A stretch of DNA of 64,000 bases from JAXGQE01 sp040766585 (lineage in GTDB: Bacteria; Bacillota; SLNR01), in NCBI GenBank assembly GCA_040766585.1, contig JAXGQE010000006.1, positions 1-64,000 on the forward strand, written 5' to 3'. The translations under genes were made by a program, and so were the position numbers. This document shows positions 7,874 through 17,302 of the stretch, piece by piece; the stretch's first letter is position 1; every line of letters begins with the position of its first letter. The notes below the pieces were generated by a model. It ran no database searches, had not been told where the DNA came from, and worked only from the letters and a program-made list of their open reading frames with translations.

Positions 7874-9160
7874 TCAGTCTCTTTTCAGCTGGTAGAACAC
7901 TTCGGCTCCTCCATACCGGCTGAACGGGGAAAGGGCTTCTTCAATACGCAGCAGCTGGTTGTATTTCGCCACCCGATCGGTTCGAGAAGGCGCACCGGTC
8001 TTGATCTGCCCCACCCCGGTGGCCACCGCCAGATCAGCGATGGTGGTATCTTCGGTTTCTCCGGAGCGGTGCGACATGACGCAGGTGTACCCGGATTTCA
8101 TTGCCATGGCAATGGTATCCAGGGTTTCTGTCAGCGTACCGATCTGATTCAGTTTAACCAGAATGGAGTTGGCCGCTTTTTTCTCGATTCCCATCTGTAA
8201 CCGTTTGGTGTTGGTAACGAATAAATCGTCTCCCACAATCTGTACTTTCTGCCCCAGTTTCTGGGTAATGTGCTGCCATCCGTCCCAGTCATCCTCCGCC
8301 AGTCCATCTTCAATGGATATAATCGGATACTGTTCCGCCAAGACTGCATAGAAGTCCACCATATCGGCAGAGGATAGTTTCTTTCCCTCACCCGCCAGAT
8401 GATACAAACCGCCTTCATAGAACTCTGTAGCGGCAGGATCCAGGGCGATCATCACATCTTTTCCCGGTACATAGTTGGCAGCCGCAATGCTTTCCATGAT
8501 GACTTCGATGGCCTGGGTATTGGACTCCAGGTTGGGAGCAAATCCGCCTTCATCTCCCACCGCTGTATTCAAACCCCGTCCTTTCAGAACTTTTTTCAGG
8601 GAATGGAATATTTCCGTTCCCATCCGGAGGCCTTCCGTAAAACTGGAAGCTCCCACCGGCATCACCATAAATTCCTGAATATCCACATTGTTGTCGGCAT
8701 GCTTGCCGCCATTGAGGATATTCATCATGGGTACCGGCAGTCGGCTGACATTCACTCCGCCGACATATTGATACAACGGCATGGCGTAATGAGCCGCGGC
8801 AGCTTTGGCCGCAGCCAGGGACACGCCCAAAATGGCATTGGCCCCCAGGCGCCCTTTGTTTTCAGTGCCGTCCAGTTCAATCATCCGTCGATCCAGGGCA
8901 ATCTGATCCCCTGCATCCATTCCCACGATGTCCGCAGCTATGATTGAATGGATATTTTCAACCGCTTGGCGAACTCCTTTTCCTCTGTAACGCCCGTCAC
9001 CGTCCCTGAGCTCCACGGCTTCATGCATACCGGTGGATGCCCCGGACGGAACCGCCGCTCGACCGACTGAGCCGTCCTCCAAAACAACCTCCACTTCCAC
9101 GGTGGGATTCCCTCTGGAATCCAGAATCTCTCTTCCTCGGACTCCAACTATGGTTCTCAT
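7874..9160 (-). CDS. eno: Enolase (phosphopyruvate hydratase)
   Basis: A 428-residue enolase interconverting 2-phosphoglycerate and phosphoenolpyruvate. The N-terminal GREILDSRGNPTVEVEV, substrate-loop SGASTG, metal ligands in IALDPAATEFY and ISIEDGLAEDDW, catalytic Lys in SILVKLNQIGTLTET, and the SHRSGETEDT motif are all seen. Length is normal. It starts 20 bp after the stop of gpmI and belongs to the lower glycolytic operon. A G-rich ribosome site lies about eleven bases before ATG 9160. Confidence 0.98.
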   Translation of the reverse strand: MRTIVGVRGREILDSRGNPTVEVEVVLEDGSVGRAAVPSGASTGMHEAVELRDGDGRYRGKGVRQAVENIHSIIAADIVGMDAGDQIALDRRMIELDGTENKGRLGANAILGVSLAAAKAAAAHYAMPLYQYVGGVNVSRLPVPMMNILNGGKHADNNVDIQEFMVMPVGASSFTEGLRMGTEIFHSLKKVLKGRGLNTAVGDEGGFAPNLESNTQAIEVIMESIAAANYVPGKDVMIALDPAATEFYEGGLYHLAGEGKKLSSADMVDFYAVLAEQYPIISIEDGLAEDDWDGWQHITQKLGQKVQIVGDDLFVTNTKRLQMGIEKKAANSILVKLNQIGTLTETLDTIAMAMKSGYTCVMSHRSGETEDTTIADLAVATGVGQIKTGAPSRTDRVAKYNQLLRIEEALSPFSRYGGAEVFYQLKRD

Positions 9161-9179
9161 CCAAACAACACCCCTCTCT

Positions 9180-10730
9180 TCACCTGCACAGCAATGTTTT
9201 CCCTGTCATTTCAACAGGCTGGGGAATCTGCAGCAGATCCAGAATCGTGGGGGCCACATCCCCCAAGACTCCCTTGTCTCTCAATTGGATTTCCCCCTTG
9301 TATCCCACTAAAACGCCGTATACATCGGAGGATGTATGAGCGGTAAATGCCTTCCCCGTACTCATATCCATCATGTACTCCGCATTCCCGTGGTCCGATA
9401 TGATCAGTGTGACGCCATTTTTTGTCGTCTGGGCAGCCAGAATTTTCCCCAGACACTGATCCACCGCTTCCGCTGCTTTCACAGCCGCCCACAGTTTCCC
9501 GGTGTGCCCCACCATGTCCAGGTTGGCGAAATTCACAATAACAACATCGTGGCTGCGGTTGTGAATCGCATCTGTTACGACTTGCGCCACTTCATAGGCG
9601 CTCATTTCCGGTTTCATCTCGTAGGTGGGCACCGATGGAGACGGAATCAGCGAACGATCTTCCCCTGGAAACGGATCCTCCCGGCCTCCATTGAAAAAAA
9701 ATGTGACATGGGCATATTTTTCCGTTTCTGCCACTCTCAGCTGCTTCATCCCGTGCTCACTCAGCACTTCTCCCAATGTGTTTTTCAGATAGTCCGGCGG
9801 AAATGCCACGGGGGCTGCAATATCTTCCGCGTATTCAGTCATACACACATAATGCACTTTCGGTGGACAGTCCGGCCTCTGGATAACGGGCAGATCGTCC
9901 TGAACGAAAGCACGGGTAATCTCCCGGGCGCGATCGGCTCGAAAATTGAAAAAGATGACGGAATCATCTTCCCGGACACGCCCCTTAGGCTTCCCACAGT
10001 CATCCACAATTACTGTGGGCAAGACGAATTCATCTGTTTCCCCCCGCTCGTAAGCAGCTTCCAGGGCTTCCATCGCATTGGGGCTTTTCAATCCCTTTCC
10101 CAAAACCATGGCATCGTAGGCCAGCTGCACTCGATCCCAGCGATTGTCTCGGTCCATGCTGTAGTATCGGCCCATCACGGTACATATCGTTCCCGACCCG
10201 GTATGACGGATCTTTTCCTCCAGCATTTCAATATATGTGGATGCGCTTTTTGGCAAAACATCGCGTCCGTCCAAAAAGGCATGAATGCATACGTCGGTCA
10301 GTCCTTTTTTCTGACATTCATCCAGAAGCGCCATCAAATGATGGATATGACTGTGCACACCGCCGTCCGACAGCAGTCCCATCAGATGAAGGGATGTATT
10401 CTTTCGCTTGGCAGAGTCCATCGCCCGCTGTATCTCAGGATTGGTTGAAAACTCACCGTGCTGAACAGCCCGGTTGATTCTCTGCAGGTCCTGCAGCACA
10501 ATCCTTCCGGCACCGATATTCAGGTGTCCCACATTGGAATCGCCCATTTGCCCCGCCATCAGACCCACCGCTTCCCCCGAAGTCTGCAGGATCGTCTTGG
10601 GGTAGGCAGCCAGACAGCGGTCGATGGTGGGCGTGCGGGCCAGCATCACGGCATTCCCTTCCTTTTCCCGACGGATCCCCCAGCCGTCCAGAATCACCAG
10701 CACTACGGGTCCTTCTGGCCGTTTGTGCAT
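9180..10730 (-). CDS. gpmI: 2,3-bisphosphoglycerate-independent phosphoglycerate mutase
   Basis: A 516-residue Mn-dependent mutase of the alkaline phosphatase superfamily, converting 3- to 2-phosphoglycerate. The metal motif VLVILDGWG opens the protein, and the phospho-serine sits in GDSNVGHLNIGAGR (about residues 62-75). C-terminal metal ligands appear in DMVGHTG and SDHGNAE. The frame is open to 10796, but the extra 22 residues would overlap tpiA; ATG 10730 after AGAGAGGGGG starts four bases past the tpiA stop. One oddity is Asp instead of the more usual Asn before the catalytic Ser (DSNVGH). Confidence 0.96.
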   Translation of the reverse strand: MHKRPEGPVVLVILDGWGIRREKEGNAVMLARTPTIDRCLAAYPKTILQTSGEAVGLMAGQMGDSNVGHLNIGAGRIVLQDLQRINRAVQHGEFSTNPEIQRAMDSAKRKNTSLHLMGLLSDGGVHSHIHHLMALLDECQKKGLTDVCIHAFLDGRDVLPKSASTYIEMLEEKIRHTGSGTICTVMGRYYSMDRDNRWDRVQLAYDAMVLGKGLKSPNAMEALEAAYERGETDEFVLPTVIVDDCGKPKGRVREDDSVIFFNFRADRAREITRAFVQDDLPVIQRPDCPPKVHYVCMTEYAEDIAAPVAFPPDYLKNTLGEVLSEHGMKQLRVAETEKYAHVTFFFNGGREDPFPGEDRSLIPSPSVPTYEMKPEMSAYEVAQVVTDAIHNRSHDVVIVNFANLDMVGHTGKLWAAVKAAEAVDQCLGKILAAQTTKNGVTLIISDHGNAEYMMDMSTGKAFTAHTSSDVYGVLVGYKGEIQLRDKGVLGDVAPTILDLLQIPQPVEMTGKTLLCR

Positions 10731-10734
10731 CCGA

Positions 10735-11505
10735 CTACCCCCTCTCTGGTGCTTTGCGGATAATTTCCACAAAACTCTGGGCCTGGAGGCTGGCACCCCC
10801 TACCAATGCCCCGTCGATATCGTCAGCCAGTAAAAAATCAGCAATGTTGTCGGGTTTGACACTGCCGCCGTACAGAATGCGTACGGCTTGGGCCCAATCT
10901 TGGCTCTTCATCTCCGTCAGCTGCTTCCGGATGACACCATGGACTGTGCTGGCATCCTCCGGTGTAGCCGGATTCCCGCTGCCAATAGCCCAGACCGGTT
11001 CGTACGCAATCACCAGCCTGTCTCCCTCGGGAAGATCAATCCCGGTTAAGGCTTCTTTAACCTGATTGACCACAACGGTTTCACTGATACCCTGCTGCCG
11101 CTGCTGGGCTGTCTCACCGACACAAACCACCGGAATCAGTCCAACCCGCAAGGCTTCATTCACTTTTCGATGTACATCCCGATCCGTTTCTCCCATGATC
11201 CAACGGCGCTCCGAATGGCCGACCAGAACATATCGGCAGCCGGCTTCCCGCAGCATCTGCATGGATACTTCTCCGGTATACGCTCCTTCCGGTTCCCAGT
11301 GTCCATTCTGGGCTCCTATTCGAATCCCCATGCTGGAAACCCGCGGATCCGCAGTCAGGGCCGGAATTGATAGATACGATGGAAAAATGACAATATCCAG
11401 ATACCGTTCCGGCAGATTCATACCCGCTAGTTTATCCATAAACAACTGGGCTTCATCCGCAGTTTTATACATTTTCCAGTTTCCTGCAATCATTCTCTTT
11501 GCCAT
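10735..11505 (-). CDS. tpiA: Triosephosphate isomerase
   Basis: A 256-residue TIM barrel interconverting dihydroxyacetone phosphate and glyceraldehyde 3-phosphate. Catalytic residues are visible: Lys in AGNWKMYK, His in LVGHSERR, Glu in AYEPVWAIGSG, and the phosphate loop LYGGSVKPDN. Length is normal. It starts 19 bp after pgk; AGGGGCG precedes ATG 11505. Confidence 0.98.
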   Translation of the reverse strand: MAKRMIAGNWKMYKTADEAQLFMDKLAGMNLPERYLDIVIFPSYLSIPALTADPRVSSMGIRIGAQNGHWEPEGAYTGEVSMQMLREAGCRYVLVGHSERRWIMGETDRDVHRKVNEALRVGLIPVVCVGETAQQRQQGISETVVVNQVKEALTGIDLPEGDRLVIAYEPVWAIGSGNPATPEDASTVHGVIRKQLTEMKSQDWAQAVRILYGGSVKPDNIADFLLADDIDGALVGGASLQAQSFVEIIRKAPERG

Positions 11506-11524
11506 GTATTCGCGCCCCTATCCT

Positions 11525-12709
11525 CTATTGATCCAGCAACGCAGCCACACCCGGAAGCTCAATGCCTTCCATAAATTCCAGGGATGCTCCGCCTCCGGTG
11601 GATATGTGGGTTACAGCGTCAGAAAAACCGAACTTTTCAACCGCCGCTGCCGAATCCCCACCTCCGATGATGGAAATACTCTCTGAGTTGGCAATGGCTT
11701 GTGCCACAGCCTTGGTTCCCTGAGCAAACGGAGCCCGCTCAAAGACCCCCATGGGCCCATTCCAGATCACCGTTTTTGCTTCGGCCAGTCGTTGAGAAAA
11801 CAGCTTAATGGTCTCGGGACCGATATCCAGAGCCATCCAGCCGTCCGGAATGTGATTCACGGATACCACTTTCACCGGAATGTCATCAGCAATGGTTTCG
11901 GCTACCACCACATCCACCGGCAGATAAATCTTTTTATTCTGATGGTCTGCTTTCTTCATAATATCAGCAGCCACGGAAACTTTATCGCTCTCCACCAGGG
12001 AAGCACCCATGAAATGGCCTTCCGCCTGCAAAAATGTATTGGCCATCCCTCCGCCGATCAGGAGAAAATCGGTTTTTGTCAGGAGATTCTCGATAACACC
12101 GATCTTGTCGGACACCTTGGCACCGCCAATGATGGCTGCGAACGGCCTTTGGGGATGATCCAACGCATCCCCCATCACGGTAAGTTCCTTTTCCATCAGA
12201 AAGCCGGCCACAGCCGGCAGGTACGATGCAATCCCCACCGTCGATGCATGAGCCCGATGGGCCGTTCCAAATGCATCCAGGACAAAAATGTCCCCCAGAC
12301 CGCTGATCTTGCGGGCAAACTCAGCGTCATTCTTTTCCTCTTCCGGATAAAACCGAATATTCTCAAGCAGGACAATGCCACCGCTGTCCATCTTTGCCAC
12401 AGCGTCAGCCGCCGATGGACCAATGGAGTCCTCTGTTTTCAGCACCGGCTTACCCAGCAGTTCCGACAACCGATTGGCCACTGGACCCAGTCTCAGCTGG
12501 TCCACCACCTTCCCCTTGGGTCGCCCTAAGTGGGAGATGAGAATGACTTTGGCTTTCTGCTCCAACAGATACTGGATGGTGGGCAGCGCCTCACGAATCC
12601 GTGTATCGTCGGTGATATTTCCCTGTTCATCCATGGGGACGTTGAAATCAACCCGGACCAGCACCTTTTTGTGGGCTACATCCAGATCGCGAACCGTCTT
12701 CTTATTCAT
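11525..12709 (-). CDS. pgk: Phosphoglycerate kinase
   Basis: A 394-residue two-domain kinase producing ATP from 1,3-bisphosphoglycerate. Conserved stretches include VLVRVDFNVPMD, the basic-patch ISHLGRPKG, LLENIRFYPEE, AIIGGAKVSDKIGVI and the nucleotide-binding IIGGGDSAAAVEKFG with a final STGGGASLEF. It lies 15 bp after gap; GGAGGG precedes ATG 12709. Second gene of the glycolytic operon. Confidence 0.98.
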   Translation of the reverse strand: MNKKTVRDLDVAHKKVLVRVDFNVPMDEQGNITDDTRIREALPTIQYLLEQKAKVILISHLGRPKGKVVDQLRLGPVANRLSELLGKPVLKTEDSIGPSAADAVAKMDSGGIVLLENIRFYPEEEKNDAEFARKISGLGDIFVLDAFGTAHRAHASTVGIASYLPAVAGFLMEKELTVMGDALDHPQRPFAAIIGGAKVSDKIGVIENLLTKTDFLLIGGGMANTFLQAEGHFMGASLVESDKVSVAADIMKKADHQNKKIYLPVDVVVAETIADDIPVKVVSVNHIPDGWMALDIGPETIKLFSQRLAEAKTVIWNGPMGVFERAPFAQGTKAVAQAIANSESISIIGGGDSAAAVEKFGFSDAVTHISTGGGASLEFMEGIELPGVAALLDQ

Positions 12710-12724
12710 GGAATTCCCTCCGTT

Positions 12725-13729
12725 CTACCGTGCTTTGCTGATGAATTGAGCCAAATCAATCAGACGGGTGGAATACGCCCATTCATTATCATACCAGGAA
12801 ATCACTTTGGCCAGTTTGCCTTCCATGACCATGGTGGACGGCCCGTCCACAATGGATGAGTGCGGGTTGCCCCGGAAGTCTACAGAAACCAGTGGTTCAT
12901 GGGCAATATCCAAAATGCCCTTCAGTGCTCCCGCTGCTTCTTCCGCAAAGGCCTGATTGATTTCTTCAGCTGTGGTTTCGCGTCGCAAGTTTACCACCAG
13001 GTCCACCGTAGACACCGTGGGTGTGGGAACGCGCAAGGCAAATCCGTTTAACTTTCCTTTCATTTCCGGAATAACCAGGGCAATCGCCTTGGCGGCACCG
13101 GTGGTTGTCGGTATAATGGACATGGCGGCCGCCCGGGCTCTGCGCAGATCCTTGTGGGCAATATCCAAAATTACCTGATCGTTGGTATACGAATGAACGG
13201 TGGTCATTAAGCCGTTTTCTACCCCGAAACGATCGTTCAGTACTTTCACCGCCGGAGCCAGACAGTTGGTGGTGCAGGAAGCATTGGAAATGATGTGATG
13301 ATTTTCAGAATCATATTTGTCGTGATTGACACCCATGACGATGGTTACATCTTCGTCCTTGGCGGGAGCAGAAATAATCACTTTGGAAGCACCGGCTTCC
13401 AAATGACGGGCCGCCTTTTCCCGATCTCTGAATACACCTGTGCACTCCAGAACAATTTCCACACCCATGTCCTTCCAGGGAATGTCCTTGGGATCTCTCT
13501 GGGAAAACACTTTCACTTCCCTGCCGCCCACCATCATACCGCCTTCATGGGCTTTTACTTCCTGAGAGAAAATACCGTACACCGAGTCATATTTCAGCAG
13601 ATGGGCGATGGTGCCGGGATCCGTTAGATCATTGACAGCCACCACTTCCAGATCGGGATACTGGGAAGCTGCCCGAAATGCAGCTCGGCCGATGCGTCCA
13701 AATCCGTTAATGCCGATTTTTGTTGTCAT
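12725..13729 (-). CDS. gap: Glyceraldehyde-3-phosphate dehydrogenase, type I
   Basis: A 334-residue NAD-dependent enzyme: Rossmann motif INGFGRIGR at the N-terminus and the catalytic cysteine in SNASCTTNCLAP (about residues 148-159). The Asp in the VNDLTD stretch favours NAD over NADP. It opens the gap-pgk-tpiA-gpmI-eno-secG operon. AAGGAGGAG precedes ATG 13729. Unlike Bacillus, no cggR repressor gene precedes it: the gene upstream is the phosphate transporter. No clear promoter was found in the 106 bp before it, apart from a possible -10 TATAAA. Confidence 0.98.
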   Translation of the reverse strand: MTTKIGINGFGRIGRAAFRAASQYPDLEVVAVNDLTDPGTIAHLLKYDSVYGIFSQEVKAHEGGMMVGGREVKVFSQRDPKDIPWKDMGVEIVLECTGVFRDREKAARHLEAGASKVIISAPAKDEDVTIVMGVNHDKYDSENHHIISNASCTTNCLAPAVKVLNDRFGVENGLMTTVHSYTNDQVILDIAHKDLRRARAAAMSIIPTTTGAAKAIALVIPEMKGKLNGFALRVPTPTVSTVDLVVNLRRETTAEEINQAFAEEAAGALKGILDIAHEPLVSVDFRGNPHSSIVDGPSTMVMEGKLAKVISWYDNEWAYSTRLIDLAQFISKAR

Positions 13730-13835
13730 CGTTTCATTCTCCTCCTTGTAAATGCCTGTAAGTCTACTTTATATACCTTCTATTTCGCTGACTCAGTTCC
13801 TGCCGCTCCTTTGATGGGCCCCTTGGATCCCAGAA

Positions 13836-15440
13836 TCAAAGATTGCCCAGTACAGCACTGGCAATGGCGGTGGAGTGATCCCCAATTCGTTCCAGATAGC
13901 TGATAATATCCAGAAAAATAACGCCGGATGCCGTGTAGCATTTCCCTTCGTGCAGCCGGCGGATATGGCTACGGCGCAGATCCTTCTCAATCTGATCCAC
14001 TTCATCCTCATAGGGCATCAGCTGCCGGGCCAGATCTTCATCGTCCAGTTCCAGCGAGTCCACAGAGCGGTCATAAAGACTTTTCACTTTGTTGAACATA
14101 TATTGAAATTCTTCGATGGCGTAACTGGAAAAGGGCAACCGATTCTCGATCTTCTCCTCGGCGAATTCCACGATATCTTCCAGATGATCGCTGATTCGTT
14201 CAATATCGTTAATGATGTTCAGCAAAATATTGATCTTGCGGCTGTCTTCGTCATCCACCGGACGTTGGGACAAGGGGATCAAAAAGTCGATAATTTCTTT
14301 TTCCAGTTCATTGATAACATCTTCTCTTTTCTTCACATTGGCGATGGCGGTTTCATTTTCATGAATGAGGCCTTCCAATGCATCGTTCATGGATTCGGAG
14401 ACGATCCGTCCCATCCGTACAGCTTCTTTTTGAGCTTGCCCTACCGCAATGGCCGGAGTTTCCATCAGTCGTTTGTCGATGAACTTGGTGCCGCGCTCAA
14501 TAATGAAGTCTTCGCCCGGAACCAGTCTTTTGGAGATATAGTAGAGGAGACCGATGGCCGGGAACTGGATAATCGTGTTGGTCACATTGAAGATGGTATG
14601 AGCATTGGCCACCTGCCGGACCACATCCGATGATGTGTATGAAATGTAGCGGACTACGATGGGCAATAGCAGCATAAAGATAACGGCTCCCACCAGGTTG
14701 AAGATCAAGTGGACCACGGCCGCCCGTCGGGCACTGACGGAAGTACCGATGCTGGAAAGCAAGGCTGTAACACAGGTCCCAATATTTTCCCCAAACAGAA
14801 TGGGCAGAGCAGCCCCGATTCCGATTAATCCCTGCCCGGCCAAGGCCTGGAGTACACCGATGGTGGCAGAACTGCTCTGGACAATCCCTGTGAAGGCAAA
14901 GCCCACCAGGACCCCTAGAATGGGGGTCCTGCCAATTCCCGTGATCAAATTAATAAAAACCGGGGATTGACGCAAGGGGGACAGGGAACTGGACATGGTG
15001 CTCATACCCAGAAAAAGCACCCCAAAGCCCATGAGGATCTGTCCGAAATACTTGGTATTGCGCCGTTTCGAGAAAAAATGCATGAAAACACCCAGCCCAA
15101 TGGCCGGCAGAGCATAGTGCTCCAGTTTAAATGCAATAATCTGGGCGGTGACGGTGGTCCCGATATTGGCACCCATAATGACACCAATGGCCTGGCGAAG
15201 AGTCATCAGCCCGGCATTGACAAAACCCACCACCATAACCGTGGTGGCGGAACTGCTCTGGACGGCCACCGTTGCCACCGTTCCTACAATCACACCCATC
15301 AGGGGGTTGGTGGTGAGGACTTCCAGCAGTTTTCTCATCCGATCCCCTGCTGCTTTCTGAAGTCCATCGCCCATGGTCTTCATACCCAGCAAAAAAAGGC
15401 CCAGTCCACCCACAAATCCAAAAATAACATCGATTCCCAT
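13836..15440 (-). CDS. Na+/phosphate cotransporter with C-terminal PhoU-like domain
   Basis: A 534-residue NptA/PNaS-family protein. Residues 1-310 have about eight or nine membrane segments and the duplicated signature VQSSSATTV (about 60) and VQSSSATIG (about 190) with GANIGTT and GENIGTC. Residues 345-534 form a helical PhoU-like domain. It imports phosphate with sodium. ATG 15440 with GGAGGG six bases upstream is preferred over the further-open frame. It lies just downstream of the phoP-phoR pair and has a promoter with Pho-box-like repeats, so induction on phosphate limitation is likely. Confidence 0.92.
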   Translation of the reverse strand: MGIDVIFGFVGGLGLFLLGMKTMGDGLQKAAGDRMRKLLEVLTTNPLMGVIVGTVATVAVQSSSATTVMVVGFVNAGLMTLRQAIGVIMGANIGTTVTAQIIAFKLEHYALPAIGLGVFMHFFSKRRNTKYFGQILMGFGVLFLGMSTMSSSLSPLRQSPVFINLITGIGRTPILGVLVGFAFTGIVQSSSATIGVLQALAGQGLIGIGAALPILFGENIGTCVTALLSSIGTSVSARRAAVVHLIFNLVGAVIFMLLLPIVVRYISYTSSDVVRQVANAHTIFNVTNTIIQFPAIGLLYYISKRLVPGEDFIIERGTKFIDKRLMETPAIAVGQAQKEAVRMGRIVSESMNDALEGLIHENETAIANVKKREDVINELEKEIIDFLIPLSQRPVDDEDSRKINILLNIINDIERISDHLEDIVEFAEEKIENRLPFSSYAIEEFQYMFNKVKSLYDRSVDSLELDDEDLARQLMPYEDEVDQIEKDLRRSHIRRLHEGKCYTASGVIFLDIISYLERIGDHSTAIASAVLGNL

Positions 15441-15495
15441 TTTGTTCCCTCCACTCAACTGCCCGCGCTTGATTAACGAAATCTATTCTAGAACC

Positions 15496-15538
15496 ATTAT
15501 ATGATATTGGGAAATCGCCGATATTAAGATTCCGTTAA
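15496..15538 (-). promoter_or_regulatory. Putative PhoP-activated promoter with two Pho boxes
   Basis: On the minus strand TTAACG (15533-15538) and TTAATA (15522-15527) lie 11 bp apart, matching the TT(A/C/T)A(C/T)A repeat with 5-bp spacer bound by Gram-positive PhoP. A TATAAT -10 box follows at 15496-15501, so the second repeat occupies the -35 region, which itself lacks a TTGACA match. This is the usual layout of a PhoP-activated promoter. The phoPR genes are immediately upstream. Confidence 0.55.
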
Positions 15539-15550
15539 TTTTACGTCCCC

Positions 15551-17302
15551 CTACTCCCCTTTGGGCAGAGAAAAACCAAAAACGCTTCCCTCCCCGGGTG
15601 TGCTGCGGACAAATACCTTTCCTCCATGGGCTTCAATGATATGTTTTACAATGGCCAGCCCCAGCCCGGTGCCCCCCGACATCCGGGTTCTGGACTTATC
15701 TACCCGGTAGAATCGTTCAAAGACCCGATCCACATCCGGAGCGGGTATTCCCACGCCGTTATCCTCCACTTCCACCACGATCTGGTCCTCCGCTTCCAAA
15801 GCACGGACGATGATCCGCCCTCCCTTGTGGGTATACTTCATGCTGTTGTCCACGTAATTAATCACTACCTGAGCGATCCGATCCGGATCGGCCAGAATGT
15901 AGGGCAGGTCATCCGGAAGATCTGTCTGCAGGTCAATCTCAACTCGCTCCAGCTGAGGCTCCAGTTTCTCCAGGGTCTCCTGGATCAGTTTTTTCATATT
16001 GGTCCGCCGAAAATCCAGACGGATTCGACCGGATTCGATTCTGGACAGATCCAGCAGATCGTCGATAAGTCGGGTCAGACGATCCGCTTCCTGATGGATG
16101 ATTTCAATAAAGCGGCGGATAGTCACAGCATCATCTACCTGATTGTCCAGAATGGTTTCGGTGAACCCCTGAATGGCTGTTAGCGGCGTCCTCATGTCAT
16201 GAGACACATTGGCGACAAAGTCAGAACGCATCCGAGCCAGCCGCTCCGACTGGGACACATCCTGCAGAATAATGATGGCGGCCGGGGATTCCTCATCCTC
16301 GTGCTCAACATGGTAGATATCGGCCTTCAGCGCAAACTGAGTCGGAAGAACTGTCTTCAAAGTAAACTCTGCGTGGGCCTGCCCCTGGACCACTCTCTGC
16401 ATGATTTCGCTGAGATCGTAATCCTTCACCACTTCCTGCAGGGGCTCTCGCCGCAGAATCAGATCATCAAACCCCAGCAGACTGCCTGCGCCTGGATTGG
16501 CGTATACAACCCGTAGATGGCTGTTGACCAGAATGATGCCATCCTTCATCCGTTCCAGCACGGCGCGATAATGACTCGCTTCACGGAGAATCGACATTTC
16601 CTTATCCTGCACCTGCTTCTGCAGATAGCGGATTGCTTTGGCCAGCTTGCCCAGTTCGTCCGGTGAATCGCCAAAAAGTATCTCTGATCCCTGTCCATGG
16701 GCCATATCGTACATCGAATCCGCTGCCTCCGAAACACCCTGAAACAGGCTGTCGTAGGATCGATTGTACAGAAACCAAGCCAAAATTCCCACCGCAGCCG
16801 CAATCAGGCCGGCGGATATTGCCCATTGATTCTGCAAATGATCAAAAACCTGGGTCTGGCTGATCAGGAAAATCCGGTATGAGCCCCCATCGGGGTCATC
16901 CAAGCGGATGCCGGTGATGGCCGGCATCGATCCAGAGTCGGTTTCAGCCCGCCCGAAAAATTGAGGCACAGTAGAAACCTGGGTTAGAAACAGTGCAGCG
17001 GCCCCATCATCTTCCCCCAGAAGAAGACGGTTCTGTTCATCGTAAATCAAAAGGGAACTCCCTGCCTGATTCTGCAGAATACGGGCGGTATCCAAAAAAG
17101 GGGTCTCATCCTGGCCCTCCAGAGTCTGCTGCAAAACCCGGGTTGTTCCCATAAGGTCATCCAAGTATTGTTGAGAGAAAACATCATTCAGATACCAGCT
17201 GCCCAGCCATCCTGCCAGCAGCCCGGTGATTACGGTGCATGCCGCCAGGGACAGGGCCATCCGCCATCCCGCTTTGGATCTCAGGCTCTGTGCGTTCATC
17301 AT
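15551..17302 (-). CDS. phoR: PhoR-like sensor histidine kinase
   Basis: About 583 residues. Two membrane helices (about 13-38 and 165-185) enclose an extracytoplasmic sensor region, followed by a HAMP-like linker, a PAS domain (about 250-350), the phosphoacceptor motif FVANVSHDMRTPL, and an ATPase domain with N-box YVDNSMKYTHKGG, ERFYRVDKSRTR and GGTGLGLAIVKHI. Asp replaces the usual Glu after the phospho-His, a tolerated variant. The ATG overlaps the stop of the response regulator gene. With PhoP it most likely senses phosphate status; WalK-like envelope sensing is the alternative. Confidence 0.88.
   Translation of the reverse strand: MMNAQSLRSKAGWRMALSLAACTVITGLLAGWLGSWYLNDVFSQQYLDDLMGTTRVLQQTLEGQDETPFLDTARILQNQAGSSLLIYDEQNRLLLGEDDGAAALFLTQVSTVPQFFGRAETDSGSMPAITGIRLDDPDGGSYRIFLISQTQVFDHLQNQWAISAGLIAAAVGILAWFLYNRSYDSLFQGVSEAADSMYDMAHGQGSEILFGDSPDELGKLAKAIRYLQKQVQDKEMSILREASHYRAVLERMKDGIILVNSHLRVVYANPGAGSLLGFDDLILRREPLQEVVKDYDLSEIMQRVVQGQAHAEFTLKTVLPTQFALKADIYHVEHEDEESPAAIIILQDVSQSERLARMRSDFVANVSHDMRTPLTAIQGFTETILDNQVDDAVTIRRFIEIIHQEADRLTRLIDDLLDLSRIESGRIRLDFRRTNMKKLIQETLEKLEPQLERVEIDLQTDLPDDLPYILADPDRIAQVVINYVDNSMKYTHKGGRIIVRALEAEDQIVVEVEDNGVGIPAPDVDRVFERFYRVDKSRTRMSGGTGLGLAIVKHIIEAHGGKVFVRSTPGEGSVFGFSLPKGE

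Noticed and set aside
13730..13835. CggR operator or catabolite-response site before gap
   Set aside because: No recognisable operator repeats and no cggR gene; only a lone TATAAA is visible.
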